Source: Nocardia wallacei
GTDB taxonomy: Bacteria; Actinomycetota; Actinomycetes; Mycobacteriales; Mycobacteriaceae
NCBI RefSeq assembly: GCF_014466955.1
Contig: NZ_AP023396.1
Coordinates: 4,588,001 to 4,652,000, forward strand
DNA length: 64,000 bases
Direction: 5' to 3'
The notes under the pieces were generated by a model, which worked only from the letters and a program-made list of their open reading frames with translations, did no database searches and was not told where the DNA came from. Positions 1 to 8,685 of the stretch are shown in pieces. A program made the translations under genes and the position numbers. Numbering within the stretch: the stretch's first letter is position 1; every line of letters starts with the position of its first letter.

Positions 1-59
1 GTGAGTTGGAACAGCCGGTCCGCCGCGGTGCTGGCTGGGCCGGCCTCGCCAGGTATATC

Positions 60-74
60 GTGAAGTGACTTCAC
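60..74. promoter_or_regulatory. Palindromic operator-like site upstream of the first methyltransferase
   Basis: A perfect inverted repeat, GTGAAGT, one base, ACTTCAC, lies about 65 bases before the methyltransferase start. Its size and position fit a dimeric repressor site for the methyltransferase/GerW pair. No regulator gene is visible beside it, because the window begins here, so the assignment is inference. Confidence 0.35.
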
Positions 75-140
75 TATGCATCCACCTCCTTATTGTCAGC
101 GTAGCGGGGTGGGTTTCGAGTTCGGAAGGCGGTGGCGGTC

Positions 141-800
141 ATGCCACAGCAGGTGAGACGTCGGCCGGTGTTCGCCCGGGTGTATGCCGGGTTGTTCGAG
201 CCGGGGCCGGAACGGGCGGGGGTGGCCGAGCATCGGGGCCGGTTGCTGGCGGGATTGTCCGGGCGGGTGGTGGAGGTCGGTGCGGGGCACGGCCCGAACT
301 TCGGCTTCTACCCGAGGGAGGTGACGCAGGTGGTGGCGGTGGAGCCCGAGCCAGTGTTGCGGGCACGCGCCGTGCGGGCGGCCGAGGCGGCGCCAGTGGA
401 GGTGATCGACGGTGCGGCGGAACAGCTTGCGTTCGGCGACGGGGAATTCGACGCGGCGGTGGCGTGTATGACGTTGTGCTCGGTGACCGATCCGTCGGTG
501 GCGCTGGCGGAGATGGCGCGGGTGGTGAAACCTGGTGGGCGGCTGCGGTTTTTCGAGCATGTCCGGCCGGAGTCGCCGCGGATGCGGCGGGTGCAGCGGG
601 TGGTGGACGCGACGGTGTGGCCGCTGCTGATGAGTGGCTGTCACACCGGCCGCGATCTTCTGTCCGCGCTCGGCGCGGCCGGGTTCACTGTCACCGAGGT
701 GGACCGTTTCCGGTTCCCCGACACCGCGTTTCCGTCACCGGCGGCCGAGCATGTCCTCGGCACCGCGGTGCTCACCTCGCGCGGCGAGGGTCTGCGATGA
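141..800 (+). CDS. Class I SAM-dependent methyltransferase (UbiE/Methyltransf_11 type)
   Basis: The protein (about 219 aa) is a soluble class I methyltransferase. Motif I is visible as VVEVGAGHGPN near residue 45, followed by the acidic end of strand 2 (VAVEPEP) and the post-motif segment FDAAVACMTLCSV, then RVVKPGGRLRFFEHV. This is the layout of UbiE/Methyltransf_11 enzymes, whose substrates are often small molecules or lipids; the substrate here is unknown. I chose ATG 141 over the in-frame GTG 132 because GGAAGG at 124-129 is well spaced for 141 and too close to 132. Its stop overlaps the start of the GerW-like gene, so the two are probably cotranscribed. Confidence 0.85.
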   Translation: MPQQVRRRPVFARVYAGLFEPGPERAGVAEHRGRLLAGLSGRVVEVGAGHGPNFGFYPREVTQVVAVEPEPVLRARAVRAAEAAPVEVIDGAAEQLAFGDGEFDAAVACMTLCSVTDPSVALAEMARVVKPGGRLRFFEHVRPESPRMRRVQRVVDATVWPLLMSGCHTGRDLLSALGAAGFTVTEVDRFRFPDTAFPSPAAEHVLGTAVLTSRGEGLR

Positions 801-1231
801 CCGGCGGCGCGGGCGCCACCGCGGATTCAGTGTCCGAGGACGGTGCGGGTGCCGCGGAGGCGTCGGTGCGGTTGCTCGAGCGGATGGCTACCCGGCTCGG
901 CGGAATAACCTCGGCGGCAACGGCATTCGGTACACCGATCATCTCCGAGGGGCTGACGGTGGTGCCGGTGGCGCGAGCAGGTTTCGGGTTCGGCGGCGGC
1001 GCGGGCCGGGAGGTGCGTACGGACGGGACCGGCGAGGGCGGCGGAGGTGGCGGCGGGGTGGATGTCCGGCCGCTGGGTTACCTCGAAATCCGTTCCGGCA
1101 CCGTGCGGTATCGGCCGATCCGCGATCCGTGGCGCGACGTCGCGATCCCGCTCACGTCGCTGGTGCTGGCCACCGCGGCACCCAAGCTGCTCCGCGGCAT
1201 CGCGCGGCTACGCCATGGTCGACGGCGGTGA
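797..1231 (+). CDS. GerW/YtfJ-family protein
   Basis: This 144-aa protein carries the GerW (YtfJ) signature in its middle: GTPIISEGLTVVPVARAGFG followed by a Gly-rich stretch, then a second Gly-rich run and the segment YLEIRSGTVRYRPI. The family is named after a spore protein of Bacillus but is widespread in non-sporulating actinobacteria, where its role is not established. The ATG at 797 overlaps the TGA of the preceding methyltransferase, indicating translational coupling. Its 3' end overlaps the convergent cysteine desulfurase by about 24 bases. Confidence 0.75.
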   Translation: MTGGAGATADSVSEDGAGAAEASVRLLERMATRLGGITSAATAFGTPIISEGLTVVPVARAGFGFGGGAGREVRTDGTGEGGGGGGGVDVRPLGYLEIRSGTVRYRPIRDPWRDVAIPLTSLVLATAAPKLLRGIARLRHGRRR

Positions 1232-2403
1232 GCGGCGGGCTCGGCCGTCGTGCGCCGTTGCAGCGTCGGTGAGCGTCGTGACGGCCGTGGTGAGGTCGTC
1301 GGGTGCGCTCCAGCGGCCAGGGACAGCCGTAGTGCCGCGAGGGCACGCTGATCGGTGAAGCCCATCGCGGTCAGCACTGGTGAGGGTGTGTGGGTGCCGC
1401 TGCGGCAGGCCGACCCGGTCGATGCCGCGAGCTGCGGTGCGGCAGTCAGGCTTTCGTGCCCGAGCGTGTCGTCGATGCTGATGTTCAGCGTGTTCGGCAG
1501 GCGCGCAGCGGCCGGGCCGTTGAGGTGCACACGGCCGGGCAGGGCCTCGGCCAGCCACCGGTGCAGGTCGTCGCGCAGGCGCCTGCTCCGATCGGCGGAA
1601 CCGGAAGCGAGGTCGGCGGCGGCACCGAGGGCGACGGCCAGGGCGACGTTCTCGGTGCCGGCGCGCAGCCCGTGCTCTTGGCCGCCGCCGTAGACCACCG
1701 GCTCCAGCACGACACCGCCGCGCACATACAGCGCGCCGATCCCCTTGGGCGCGTACATCTTGTGTCCCACGACAGTGAGCAGGTCGACTCCCAGCGCCTG
1801 CACGTCGAGAGGCATCTTCCCGGCGGCCTGGGCCGCGTCGCAGTGAAACACCGCATCGTGCCGGTGAGCGATCGCGGCGAGTTCCGAGATGGGTTGCAGG
1901 GCACCGGTTTCGTTGTTGGCCGCCATCACCGACACCAGCACCGTCTCGTCATCGACGACGGCGGCGAGCGTGGCGGGGTCGACGAGGCCATCCGAGTCGA
2001 CCGGCAGCAGTGTCACGCGGGCGCCGTGTGGTCGTTCGAGGGCCCGGCAGGTGTGCAGCACGGCGGGCTGCTCGCTGACCTGGGTGACGATGTGCGGGCG
2101 CGCCGACCGCGAGGCGAGGGCGGCGCCGCGCAGGGCGAGCAGGTTCGCCTCCGACCCGGACGCGGTGGACACCACCTCCTCGGCGGTGGCGCCGATGAGG
2201 GCCGCGACCTGAGCACGGGAGCGCGCCAGGGCGGTGCGCGGGGTGTCGGCGTAGCGGTGGCTGCTGGAGGGGTTGCCGAAGTCGTGGTGCAGATAGGGCA
2301 GCAGCGCGTCCACGACCCGGCGGTCGACCGGGGTGGTGGCGTTGTACTCCAGATACACCGGCCCGTCGGCCAGCGCGGCCGGGATCGGGGCCTGGCGGGT
2401 CAT
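1208..2403 (-). CDS. Cysteine desulfurase (NifS-like) with a frameshift near the C terminus
   Basis: This is a PLP-dependent class V aminotransferase that removes sulfur from cysteine as a persulfide. Visible are the N-terminal VYLEYNATTPVD, the His/Asp region FHCDAAQAAGK, the PLP lysine in GHKMYAPKG and the active-site Cys in GSACRSGTHTPS. The start (ATG, 2403) overlaps the stop of the ArsR-rhodanese gene. Around 1317 one G appears to be missing: the reading frame runs to LRLSL and then leaves the family sequence, while the next frame continues with GRWSAPDDLTTAVTTL, the expected C terminus, ending at 1208. Without the missing base the protein would read on to 1078 with an unrelated tail. 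The catalytic core is intact, so activity may survive. Confidence 0.8.
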
Positions 2404-3071
2404 GCCGGGACCGCGGTATCGGTGGGAAGCTCGGCGAGGCGCCATTCGAGCATGCCGTCGTGCAGGCGGACCGCGCGGCGACCACGCTCGGTGAGCAGCC
2501 GCACCGCGTCGTAGGCGAGCACGCAGTATTCGCCGCGGCAGTACACCACGATCTCGGCGTCGCCGGGCAACTCGCCGATCCGCTCGGCCAGCTCGCCCAC
2601 CGGAATGCTGACCGCGCCCGGGATGTGCCCGGCCCGGTACTCCTCGACCGGCCGCACATCCAGCACCAGCACCTCCCCGGCAGCGGCACGCCGCAGCAGC
2701 TCCTCGCGAGTCAGCTCCTCGCCACCACCAGGCCCGAGGTAGGCGTCGCGCGCCGGGGCCACGGCAGCCTGGTGCGTGTCGGCGACCTTGCGCAGCAGCG
2801 CGAACAGCTGCGCCACATCGTCGCCCGCGAGGCGGTAGTGAATGCGGACCCCGTCGCGGCGGGTGGCGACGAATCCCGCCTGCTTCAGCGTCTGCAGATG
2901 CGCCGACGCGGTCGTCAGGTTCAACCCGGCAGCGGTCGCCAGCGCCTCCACCGTCCGCTCGCCCTGCGCCAGCAGATCCAGCAATTCGAGACGCTTCCCG
3001 CTGGCCAGCGCCTTCCCGCTGGCCGCGAACGCCTCGTACAGCGCCGCCTTCGCCGACGGTGTCACACCCAT
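2400..3071 (-). CDS. ArsR-family repressor fused to a rhodanese domain
   Basis: This 223-aa protein has an ArsR winged helix (about residues 1-90; recognition region LNLTTASAHLQTLKQAGFV) followed by a single-domain rhodanese (LDVRPVEEYRAGHIPGAVSIP) ending in the catalytic loop CRGEYC. ArsR-rhodanese fusions are known regulators in which a cysteine persulfide on the rhodanese domain is thought to signal sulfane sulfur. ATG 3071 has a perfect GGAGGA five bases upstream; TTG 3083 is less likely. It is cotranscribed with the cysteine desulfurase and divergent from the persulfide dioxygenase-like gene. I infer that it represses both units through the palindromes at 3123-3158. Confidence 0.85.
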   Translation of the reverse strand: MGVTPSAKAALYEAFAASGKALASGKRLELLDLLAQGERTVEALATAAGLNLTTASAHLQTLKQAGFVATRRDGVRIHYRLAGDDVAQLFALLRKVADTHQAAVAPARDAYLGPGGGEELTREELLRRAAAGEVLVLDVRPVEEYRAGHIPGAVSIPVGELAERIGELPGDAEIVVYCRGEYCVLAYDAVRLLTERGRRAVRLHDGMLEWRLAELPTDTAVPA

Positions 3072-3122
3072 CAGATCCTCCAATCATCCGTGGAATACCG
3101 TACACCGGTTGCTTCTCCAAGG

Positions 3123-3158
3123 TTCCATGGAATAGTCTCTAACTCCGTTATTCCATGG
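3123..3158. promoter_or_regulatory. Palindromic operator region of the ArsR-rhodanese regulator
   Basis: The divergent intergenic region holds TTCCATGGAA (3123-3132, a perfect palindrome) and a matching TATTCCATGG at 3149-3158. Together they form a 10-base inverted repeat, CCATGGAATA and TATTCCATGG, with a 14-base loop. Further GGAATA half-sites lie at about 3093 and 3165. This is the only repeated motif between the two divergent genes, which fits a dimeric ArsR repressor; binding by this regulator is inferred. Confidence 0.6.
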
Positions 3159-3212
3159 TTTATTGGAATAATGCGGTGGCCTGCTCGGGCCGACGACACA
3201 CAGGAGCAACCG

Positions 3213-4580
3213 ATGCCGACCGATTTCACGCTCGTCCCCGTCATCGACGAGGGGCTGGGCAACTCGACCTACCTGCTCGACCTCGGCGACGGCCGGGCCA
3301 TGGTGCTCGATCCCGAACGCGACGTCCGCGCAGTCCGCGCCGAAGCCCAGCGGCGCAACCTGCGCATCGCCTACGCGATCGAGACCCACATGCATGCCGA
3401 CTTCATCTCCGGCGTGCGGGAACTCGCCGACACCGACGGCGCGACGGTGCTGGCCCCCGAGGTCGGACCACGCGGCTTCGAGGTCACCGGCATGAGCGAC
3501 GGCGACACGGTCGAGCTGGGCCGATTCCGGCTGCAAGCGTTGTTCACGCCGGGGCACTCGCCGGAGCATCTGTCGTACCTGCTGCACGACGGCGACCGGT
3601 TGCTGGGCGTGTTCACCGGCGGGTCGTTGATGGTCGGCACCGCCGGGCGCACCGACCTGGTCAGCCCCGACCAGACCGTGCCACTGGCCCGCGCCCAGTA
3701 CCACTCGCTGCAGCGGCTGATGGAGCTGCCCGACGACACCCCCGTCTGGCCCACTCATGGCGCCGGATCGTTCTGCTCCGCCGCCCCCGACGGCGAGCGC
3801 GTCAGCACCATCGGCCGCGAGCGCGACACCAATCCACTACTGCAGGTCGCCGGGGAAGACGAGTTCGTCGCCGCGCTGCTCGGCTCGCTCGGCAGCTTCC
3901 CCGGCTACTTCCTGCGCCTGGGCGAGATCAACCACACCGGCCCCGCCGTCCTCGGCGCCACCCCGGCACTCGCACCTCTGACCACCGCCGACGTACAGGA
4001 CCTGATCGCCGACGGCGCGCAGGTCGTCGACGTGCGCGCCGCCGCGGCCTTCGCCGGCGGGCACATCCCCGGCGCCCTGTCGATCACACTGCGGCCGGTG
4101 TTCGCGACCTGGCTGGGCTGGCTGGCCGACCCCGCCCGGCCCGTCGTCATCGTCCGCGACCCACACCAGAATCCCGACGACATCGCCTGGGAGGCAGCCA
4201 AAGTCGGCTTCGACACCCTCGCCGGAGAACTACACGGCGGCATGCCCGCCTGGACCGGGCCACACGACGCCGACACCACCACCCTGCTCAACGCCGACCG
4301 CCTCGCGACCCAGGCGGGCGCGGTGCTCGACGTCCGCCAGCACAGCGAATACACCGCCGGGCACGTGCCCGCCGCGCGCAACATCGAACTCGGCACCCTC
4401 ACCGCTCACCTGGATCAGGTGCCCGAGGGACCGGTCGTGGTGATGTGCGGGCACGGCGAACGCGCCATGACCGCCGCCAGCATCCTCGCCCGCACCGGAC
4501 GCACCGACATCGCGGTGCTCGACGGCGGCGCCGCGGACTACGCGCACGCCACCGGCGATGCCTTGCAGGTGGGGGCGTGA
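3213..4580 (+). CDS. MBL-fold persulfide dioxygenase-like protein with two rhodanese domains
   Basis: This 455-aa protein has an N-terminal metallo-beta-lactamase fold (about residues 1-235) with the metal motif THMHADFISG, the second-site region TPGHSPEHLSYLL and PTHGAGSFC. Two rhodanese domains follow. The first (VVDVRAAAAFAGGHIPGA) lacks the catalytic Cys in its loop; the second (VLDVRQHSEYTAGHVPAA) keeps it in MCGHGERA. The architecture matches CstB-type and related persulfide dioxygenases that oxidise sulfane sulfur to sulfite or thiosulfate. ATG 3213 is preceded by AGGAG. The gene is divergent from the ArsR-rhodanese regulator and overlaps the MFS transporter downstream, suggesting a sulfide/persulfide detoxification operon. 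Confidence 0.85.
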   Translation: MPTDFTLVPVIDEGLGNSTYLLDLGDGRAMVLDPERDVRAVRAEAQRRNLRIAYAIETHMHADFISGVRELADTDGATVLAPEVGPRGFEVTGMSDGDTVELGRFRLQALFTPGHSPEHLSYLLHDGDRLLGVFTGGSLMVGTAGRTDLVSPDQTVPLARAQYHSLQRLMELPDDTPVWPTHGAGSFCSAAPDGERVSTIGRERDTNPLLQVAGEDEFVAALLGSLGSFPGYFLRLGEINHTGPAVLGATPALAPLTTADVQDLIADGAQVVDVRAAAAFAGGHIPGALSITLRPVFATWLGWLADPARPVVIVRDPHQNPDDIAWEAAKVGFDTLAGELHGGMPAWTGPHDADTTTLLNADRLATQAGAVLDVRQHSEYTAGHVPAARNIELGTLTAHLDQVPEGPVVVMCGHGERAMTAASILARTGRTDIAVLDGGAADYAHATGDALQVGA

Positions 4581-5836
4581 GCGTGGGCACCGGCGCCCGG
4601 CCGCCGGTGCTCGGCCTGCAGGAGAACGCCGCCCAATTCACGCTGCTCGTCGCGGTCAACGCGCTGGTCGGCGGCATGGTCGGCCAGCAGCAAACCGTAC
4701 TGCCGCTGCTCGCGGACTCGGTGTTCGAGCTCACCGGCTACACCTTCATCTTCACCTACGTCGCCGCCTTCGGGATCACCAAAGCCGCCGCGAACTACCT
4801 CGCCGGAACCTTCTCCGACCGATACGGCCGCAAACCGGTACTCCTCGTCGGCTGGCTGTTCGCCGCCCCGGTGCCGGTGATGCTCATCGCCGCACCCAAC
4901 TGGTGGTGGGTCGTGGCCGCCAACATCCTGCTCGGCATCAACCAGGGCCTGACCTGGTCCACCACCGTCGTCATGAAAATCGACCTCGTCGGCCCCGCCC
5001 GCCGCGGGCTGGCCATGGGCCTCAACGAAGCCGCCGGATACGGCGCCGTCGCCATCAGCTCCCTGCTCGCCGGATACCTCGCCGAACACCACGGACTCCG
5101 CCCGGCACCATTCCTGCTCGGCCTCGCCTACACCGCCCTCGCCCTCGCCCTGTCCGGGATCTTCATCAGCGAAACCCGCGACCACGCCCGGCTCGAAGCC
5201 GCACACCACACACCCCGCGCCGACGGCCGCCACGACCACCTGCACGCCGACCTCACCAACCGCCAAATCCTCTGGCACACCAGCCTCAAAGAACCCGCCC
5301 TGTCCTCGGCCAGCCACGCCGGCCTGGTCAACAACCTCAACTTCGGCCTGTCCTGGGGCCTGTTCCCCCTGCTGTTCGCCACCGCCGACCTCACCACCGG
5401 CCAAATCGGACTACTATTCGCGCTCTACCCCGGCGTGTGGGGCGCCGGGCAACTCGTCACCGGCGGCCTGTCCGACCACCTCGGACGCAAACACCTCATC
5501 GTCGGCGGCATGGCCCTCCAGGCCATGGCGCTCGCAGTCATCGCCTACTCCAGCGAATTCGCCGGATGGGCCACCGGCGCCGTCCTGCTCGGCGCCGGAA
5601 CCGCAATGGTCTACCCCACCCTGCTCGCGGTCATCGGCGACGTCGCCCACCCCCACTGGCGCGGCCGCGCCGTCGGCATCTACCGGGTCTGGCGCGACCT
5701 CGGCTACGCCGCCGGCGCCATCCTCGGCGGCATCGTCGCCGACCTCCTCGGCCTGCACGCCGCCGTCTGGGCCGCCGCCACCGTCAGCGCCGCCTCCGCT
5801 CTCGCCGTCGCGATCCGCATGTACGAAACTCACTGA
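4577..5836 (+). CDS. MFS transporter
   Basis: This 419-aa integral membrane protein has about 12 hydrophobic segments and the MFS signature between helices 2 and 3 (GTFSDRYGRKPVLL), repeated in the second half as GGLSDHLGRKHLIV. A hydrophilic, His-rich loop (residues about 205-230) separates the two halves. The GTG start at 4577 overlaps the stop of the persulfide dioxygenase-like gene, so the two are translationally coupled. Position suggests export of a sulfur compound such as sulfite or thiosulfate, but the sequence does not identify the substrate. Confidence 0.8.
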   Translation: MSVGTGARPPVLGLQENAAQFTLLVAVNALVGGMVGQQQTVLPLLADSVFELTGYTFIFTYVAAFGITKAAANYLAGTFSDRYGRKPVLLVGWLFAAPVPVMLIAAPNWWWVVAANILLGINQGLTWSTTVVMKIDLVGPARRGLAMGLNEAAGYGAVAISSLLAGYLAEHHGLRPAPFLLGLAYTALALALSGIFISETRDHARLEAAHHTPRADGRHDHLHADLTNRQILWHTSLKEPALSSASHAGLVNNLNFGLSWGLFPLLFATADLTTGQIGLLFALYPGVWGAGQLVTGGLSDHLGRKHLIVGGMALQAMALAVIAYSSEFAGWATGAVLLGAGTAMVYPTLLAVIGDVAHPHWRGRAVGIYRVWRDLGYAAGAILGGIVADLLGLHAAVWAAATVSAASALAVAIRMYETH

Positions 5837-5994
5837 CCGCGAAAGGCACACGCACACAAACCATTGCCTCACACCGCGCGACTAAAGGGTCACCAGAGTG
5901 GACTGAACCGCCGACAGGGATTCCGAGCAGGCCGACCACGTGAACTGTGTAAATGCTTGCGCCGCAACATAACCCGCGCCGTTGGCGTTATGGG

Positions 5995-6237
5995 TCACGG
6001 TGCCCGAGAGCCGCTGACCGAATCTCGGCCCGCGATTTCCGCAGCGTAGGCGGCACTCTCGATGGCAGCGAGTCGGCACCATCGGACCGCGGCCGAAACC
6101 GAGAGTCCGAGCAGATCGCTGAGAACCTTGGCGGGCACTTCTGCCGCGGTCTGCATGAGCGCGGTGTTGCGGCCGACACGGGTCGAGACACCCAGGCGGC
6201 GCAGTCGTTTCCCAACGCTGCTGGCTGAAACCTCTAG
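5995..6237 (-). pseudogene. Remnant of an actinobacterial site-specific integrase (C-terminal part)
   Basis: About 80 codons read like the C-terminal tail of large actinobacterial integrases: LGVSTRVGRNTALMQTAAEV, LLGLSVSAAVRW and AAYAAEIAGRD, corresponding to the family pattern in which a short helical domain ends in a YAAE.ARR-like segment. Upstream codons in this frame do not resemble the rest of such a protein, and no catalytic RxxHxxR/Y region is visible. The family assignment rests on pattern memory and needs a database search. Confidence 0.45.
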
Positions 6238-6624
6238 TCGATGCCGTCTGCAGGCCGTCACAAAATGGCCTGGCCGCTGAATTGGTCTGCGACCACGCCG
6301 CGACGGCAGTACCGGCCGCGCTGCTGACGGCTTGCCCCGCATCGGGCGGCCTCGAGAATCGCGATGTAGAGCCGCTGGGCAGGAGGCGACGGACGGCGAA
6401 GACGGTGGCGTCTTGCCCGCCAGTAGACGGAAACGCCGCCCCGGCTGCGCGGCGGAGGTCCGGCGACCACGTTGCCGCGCGTGACTTCTACAGAAACCCA
6501 GGTCGATGGCAGCCGCGCACCGAAGGCGTCGATGCCCAGCTGCGGCAAACCCCACTCGAACCCGTTGTCACCCGTGTCCGTTGCCGGACAGGCTGTGCCG
6601 GGTTTCGACTGGGCTTGGAGGCCG

Positions 6625-6765
6625 AGCCGGCAGGGACAGTGCCTGGCCGGTACTACAACCCAGCACGAACAGGGCGAGCGTTCCTCTCCATTCGCGCAAG
6701 CACACAGGGCCCACCGCGAGGATCGTCGTCATCGGTGCGGCACCGGTGAGGATGCCCAGCCGCCG
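6625..6765 (-). pseudogene. Fragment related to the membrane protein at 20042-20740
   Basis: The translated fragment (ILTGAAPMTTILAVG and GTLALFVLGCSTGQALSL) matches VLTAAAAIITILAVG and ATLALLVLGCSAAQTLSV of the intact protein at 20042-20740. The match also holds at the nucleotide level from about 6625 to 6800. Flanking homologous sequence is out of frame and both ends of the gene are gone, so this is a decayed duplicate. Confidence 0.65.
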
Positions 6766-6897
6766 CTGAGGCGCACCAGATACGCCCTTTCGCCCCGGGT
6801 GTCCGCGGTGTTCGAGACGGCGGAGATTTGCGGGACATGCGCCGAGCGAGCCGGTGTTCCCGGGGTGCCGTGCCCGGGTTCGCCGATTTGCCACGGT

Positions 6898-6949
6898 GCG
6901 GCTGTTTACGGCATCTTTACTGCTTGGTGTGCCGGGAAGTCTGGTCGGC
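6898..6949 (+). promoter_or_regulatory. Conserved non-coding block, copy A
   Basis: The block contains TTTACGGCATCTTTAC (two TTTAC copies 11 bases apart) and, after 14 bases beginning at 6921, the start of GCCGGGAAGTCTGGTCGGC. A nearly identical block lies upstream of the CPA1 antiporter (17689-17738, minus strand). CCGGGAAGTCTGG can form a 5-bp hairpin with an AAG loop. It lies about 400 bases before the ArsB/NhaD-like transporter. Whether it acts as a DNA operator or an RNA leader is unknown. Confidence 0.5.
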
Positions 6950-7351
6950 GAGTCGTGCCCGTGACCTCGGGTGAGGCAGGTCGGACAGACGGAAGGCGCG
7001 CTGGGTGAACTACGGAACGATCTTGACGGAGCCGCTACGGGAGATCACGCCGGGCCCGAATCTATCCCGCTGGGCTTCGTGCTTGATCGAGGGCCGAGGC
7101 TCATCCGACGGTGGGGATGGACGTCGGCACGCAAGCCCCGGTTCGGCTTCCCGGCATCGTCATAACAGACCTGACTCGCCGCCGCGGTACGCGCGTACCC
7201 GCAGCGCAGCCGGAGCGGTCCGCGGCGGGCTACGTGCGGTACGGTTCGTCCCCGGTCGGGGCGGTGGTTGCCACCCGGCTGCCGACGGCGCTACGGGGCT
7301 ACTGAAGCCGCACCGAAATCGCCGCTCCGGCGTGGTCGAGGGGTGCGGTCG

Positions 7352-8644
7352 GTGACGGCCTCCGCGGTCGCTGCGGTTGTCGTTTTCGCTGTGGCCTATG
7401 TGCTGATCGCCACCGAGCGAATCCACAAGACGACCGCCGCGCTCGGCGGCGCGGCGATCGTGCTGGCGTTCGGGGTCGTCGACTCGGCCGACAGTTTCTT
7501 CTCCCACGAGACCGGTATCGACTGGGACGTCATATTCCTGCTGCTCGGGATGATGATCATCGTCGGTATCCTGCGGCAGACCGGTGTTTTCGAGTTCACC
7601 GCCATCTGGGCGGCCAAGCGCGCCAAGGGTTCTCCGCTGCGGGTCATGATCCTGCTGACCCTCATCACGGCGGTGGCGTCGGCGTTCCTCGACAATGTGA
7701 CCACCGTGCTGCTCATCGCGCCGGTGACGCTGCTGGTATGCGATCGACTCGAGATCAACCCCTCGCCGTTCCTGATCGCCGAGGTCCTCGCCTCCAATAT
7801 CGGCGGCGCCGCCACTCTGATCGGCGACCCGCCCAACATCATCATCGGTAGTCGCGCGGGGTTGACGTTCAACGACTTCCTCGTCCACATGGCGCCATTG
7901 GTGGTCGTCGAGCTGGTGGCATTCACAGTGATCCTGCCCTTGCTGTTCCGCGGCAGCTTCTCCGTCGACCCCGCGCGGGCTGCCGATGTGATGTCGCTGA
8001 GCGAACGCGAGGCGATCCGTGATCCGCGGCTGCTGATCAAATGCGGTCTGGTGCTGGGCGGTGTGTTCGCTGGATTCATCGGGCATTCGCTGTTCCATGT
8101 CGACCCGTCGGTGGTGGCGCTGCTGGGCGCCGGTGTGCTGGTGCTGGTTTCCGGTGTGCCGCAGCGCGATTACCTGTCGGCGGTGGAGTGGGAGACGTTG
8201 CTGTTCTTCGCCGGGTTGTTCGTCATGATCGGCGCGCTGGTGAAAACGGGGGTCATCGAAGACCTGTCGCGGCTCGCGGTGGACGCGACCGGGGGGAATG
8301 CTTTGGTCGCCACGATGCTGATCCTGGTGGGGTCGGCGCTGCTGTCCGGGGTGATCGACAACATTCCCTATGTCGCGACGATGAGCCCGCTGGTCGCGGA
8401 ACTGGTCGGGCAGGCCGGCCCCGGCGGTCACGTGCTGTGGTGGTCGCTGGCGGCCGGGGCCGACTTCGGTGGCAACCTCACCGCCGTCGGCGCGAGTGCC
8501 AACGTGGTGATGCTGGGTATCGCGAAACGCGCCGATACTCCGATCTCGTTCTGGGAGTTCACTCGCAAGGGTGCGATCGTCACGGCGATCACCATCGCTA
8601 TCGCTGCGCCCTACCTGTGGCTGCGGTACTTCCTCTGGGGATGA
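7352..8644 (+). CDS. ArsB/NhaD/SLC13-superfamily ion transporter
   Basis: This 430-aa membrane protein has about 11 hydrophobic segments and the paired signatures of the ion transporter superfamily: [18 protein letters not shown] in the first half and [18 protein letters not shown] in the second. Family members export arsenite, exchange Na+/H+ or take up dicarboxylates. ArsB and NhaD types are closest in pattern, and no ars genes are adjacent, so Na+/H+ exchange or another anion role is equally possible. GTG 7352 is chosen because GAGGGG lies 8 bases upstream; GTG 7343 is an alternative. Confidence 0.8.
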   Translation: MTASAVAAVVVFAVAYVLIATERIHKTTAALGGAAIVLAFGVVDSADSFFSHETGIDWDVIFLLLGMMIIVGILRQTGVFEFTAIWAAKRAKGSPLRVMILLTLITAVASAFLDNVTTVLLIAPVTLLVCDRLEINPSPFLIAEVLASNIGGAATLIGDPPNIIIGSRAGLTFNDFLVHMAPLVVVELVAFTVILPLLFRGSFSVDPARAADVMSLSEREAIRDPRLLIKCGLVLGGVFAGFIGHSLFHVDPSVVALLGAGVLVLVSGVPQRDYLSAVEWETLLFFAGLFVMIGALVKTGVIEDLSRLAVDATGGNALVATMLILVGSALLSGVIDNIPYVATMSPLVAELVGQAGPGGHVLWWSLAAGADFGGNLTAVGASANVVMLGIAKRADTPISFWEFTRKGAIVTAITIAIAAPYLWLRYFLWG

Positions 8645-8685
8645 CGCACCCGGGTTGGTGCGGGGCATCGGCGCGCCGGGACCGG

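Larger units (their letters stand above)
5837..7351. other. Gene-poor, decayed region
   Basis: No intact gene can be supported in these 1.5 kb. It holds an integrase C-terminal remnant (5995-6237), a fragment of a membrane-protein paralog (6625-6765) and the conserved block at 6898-6949. The open frames have unbalanced codon use and no family features. I read it as the scar of a lost mobile element plus a decayed duplication. Confidence 0.6.
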
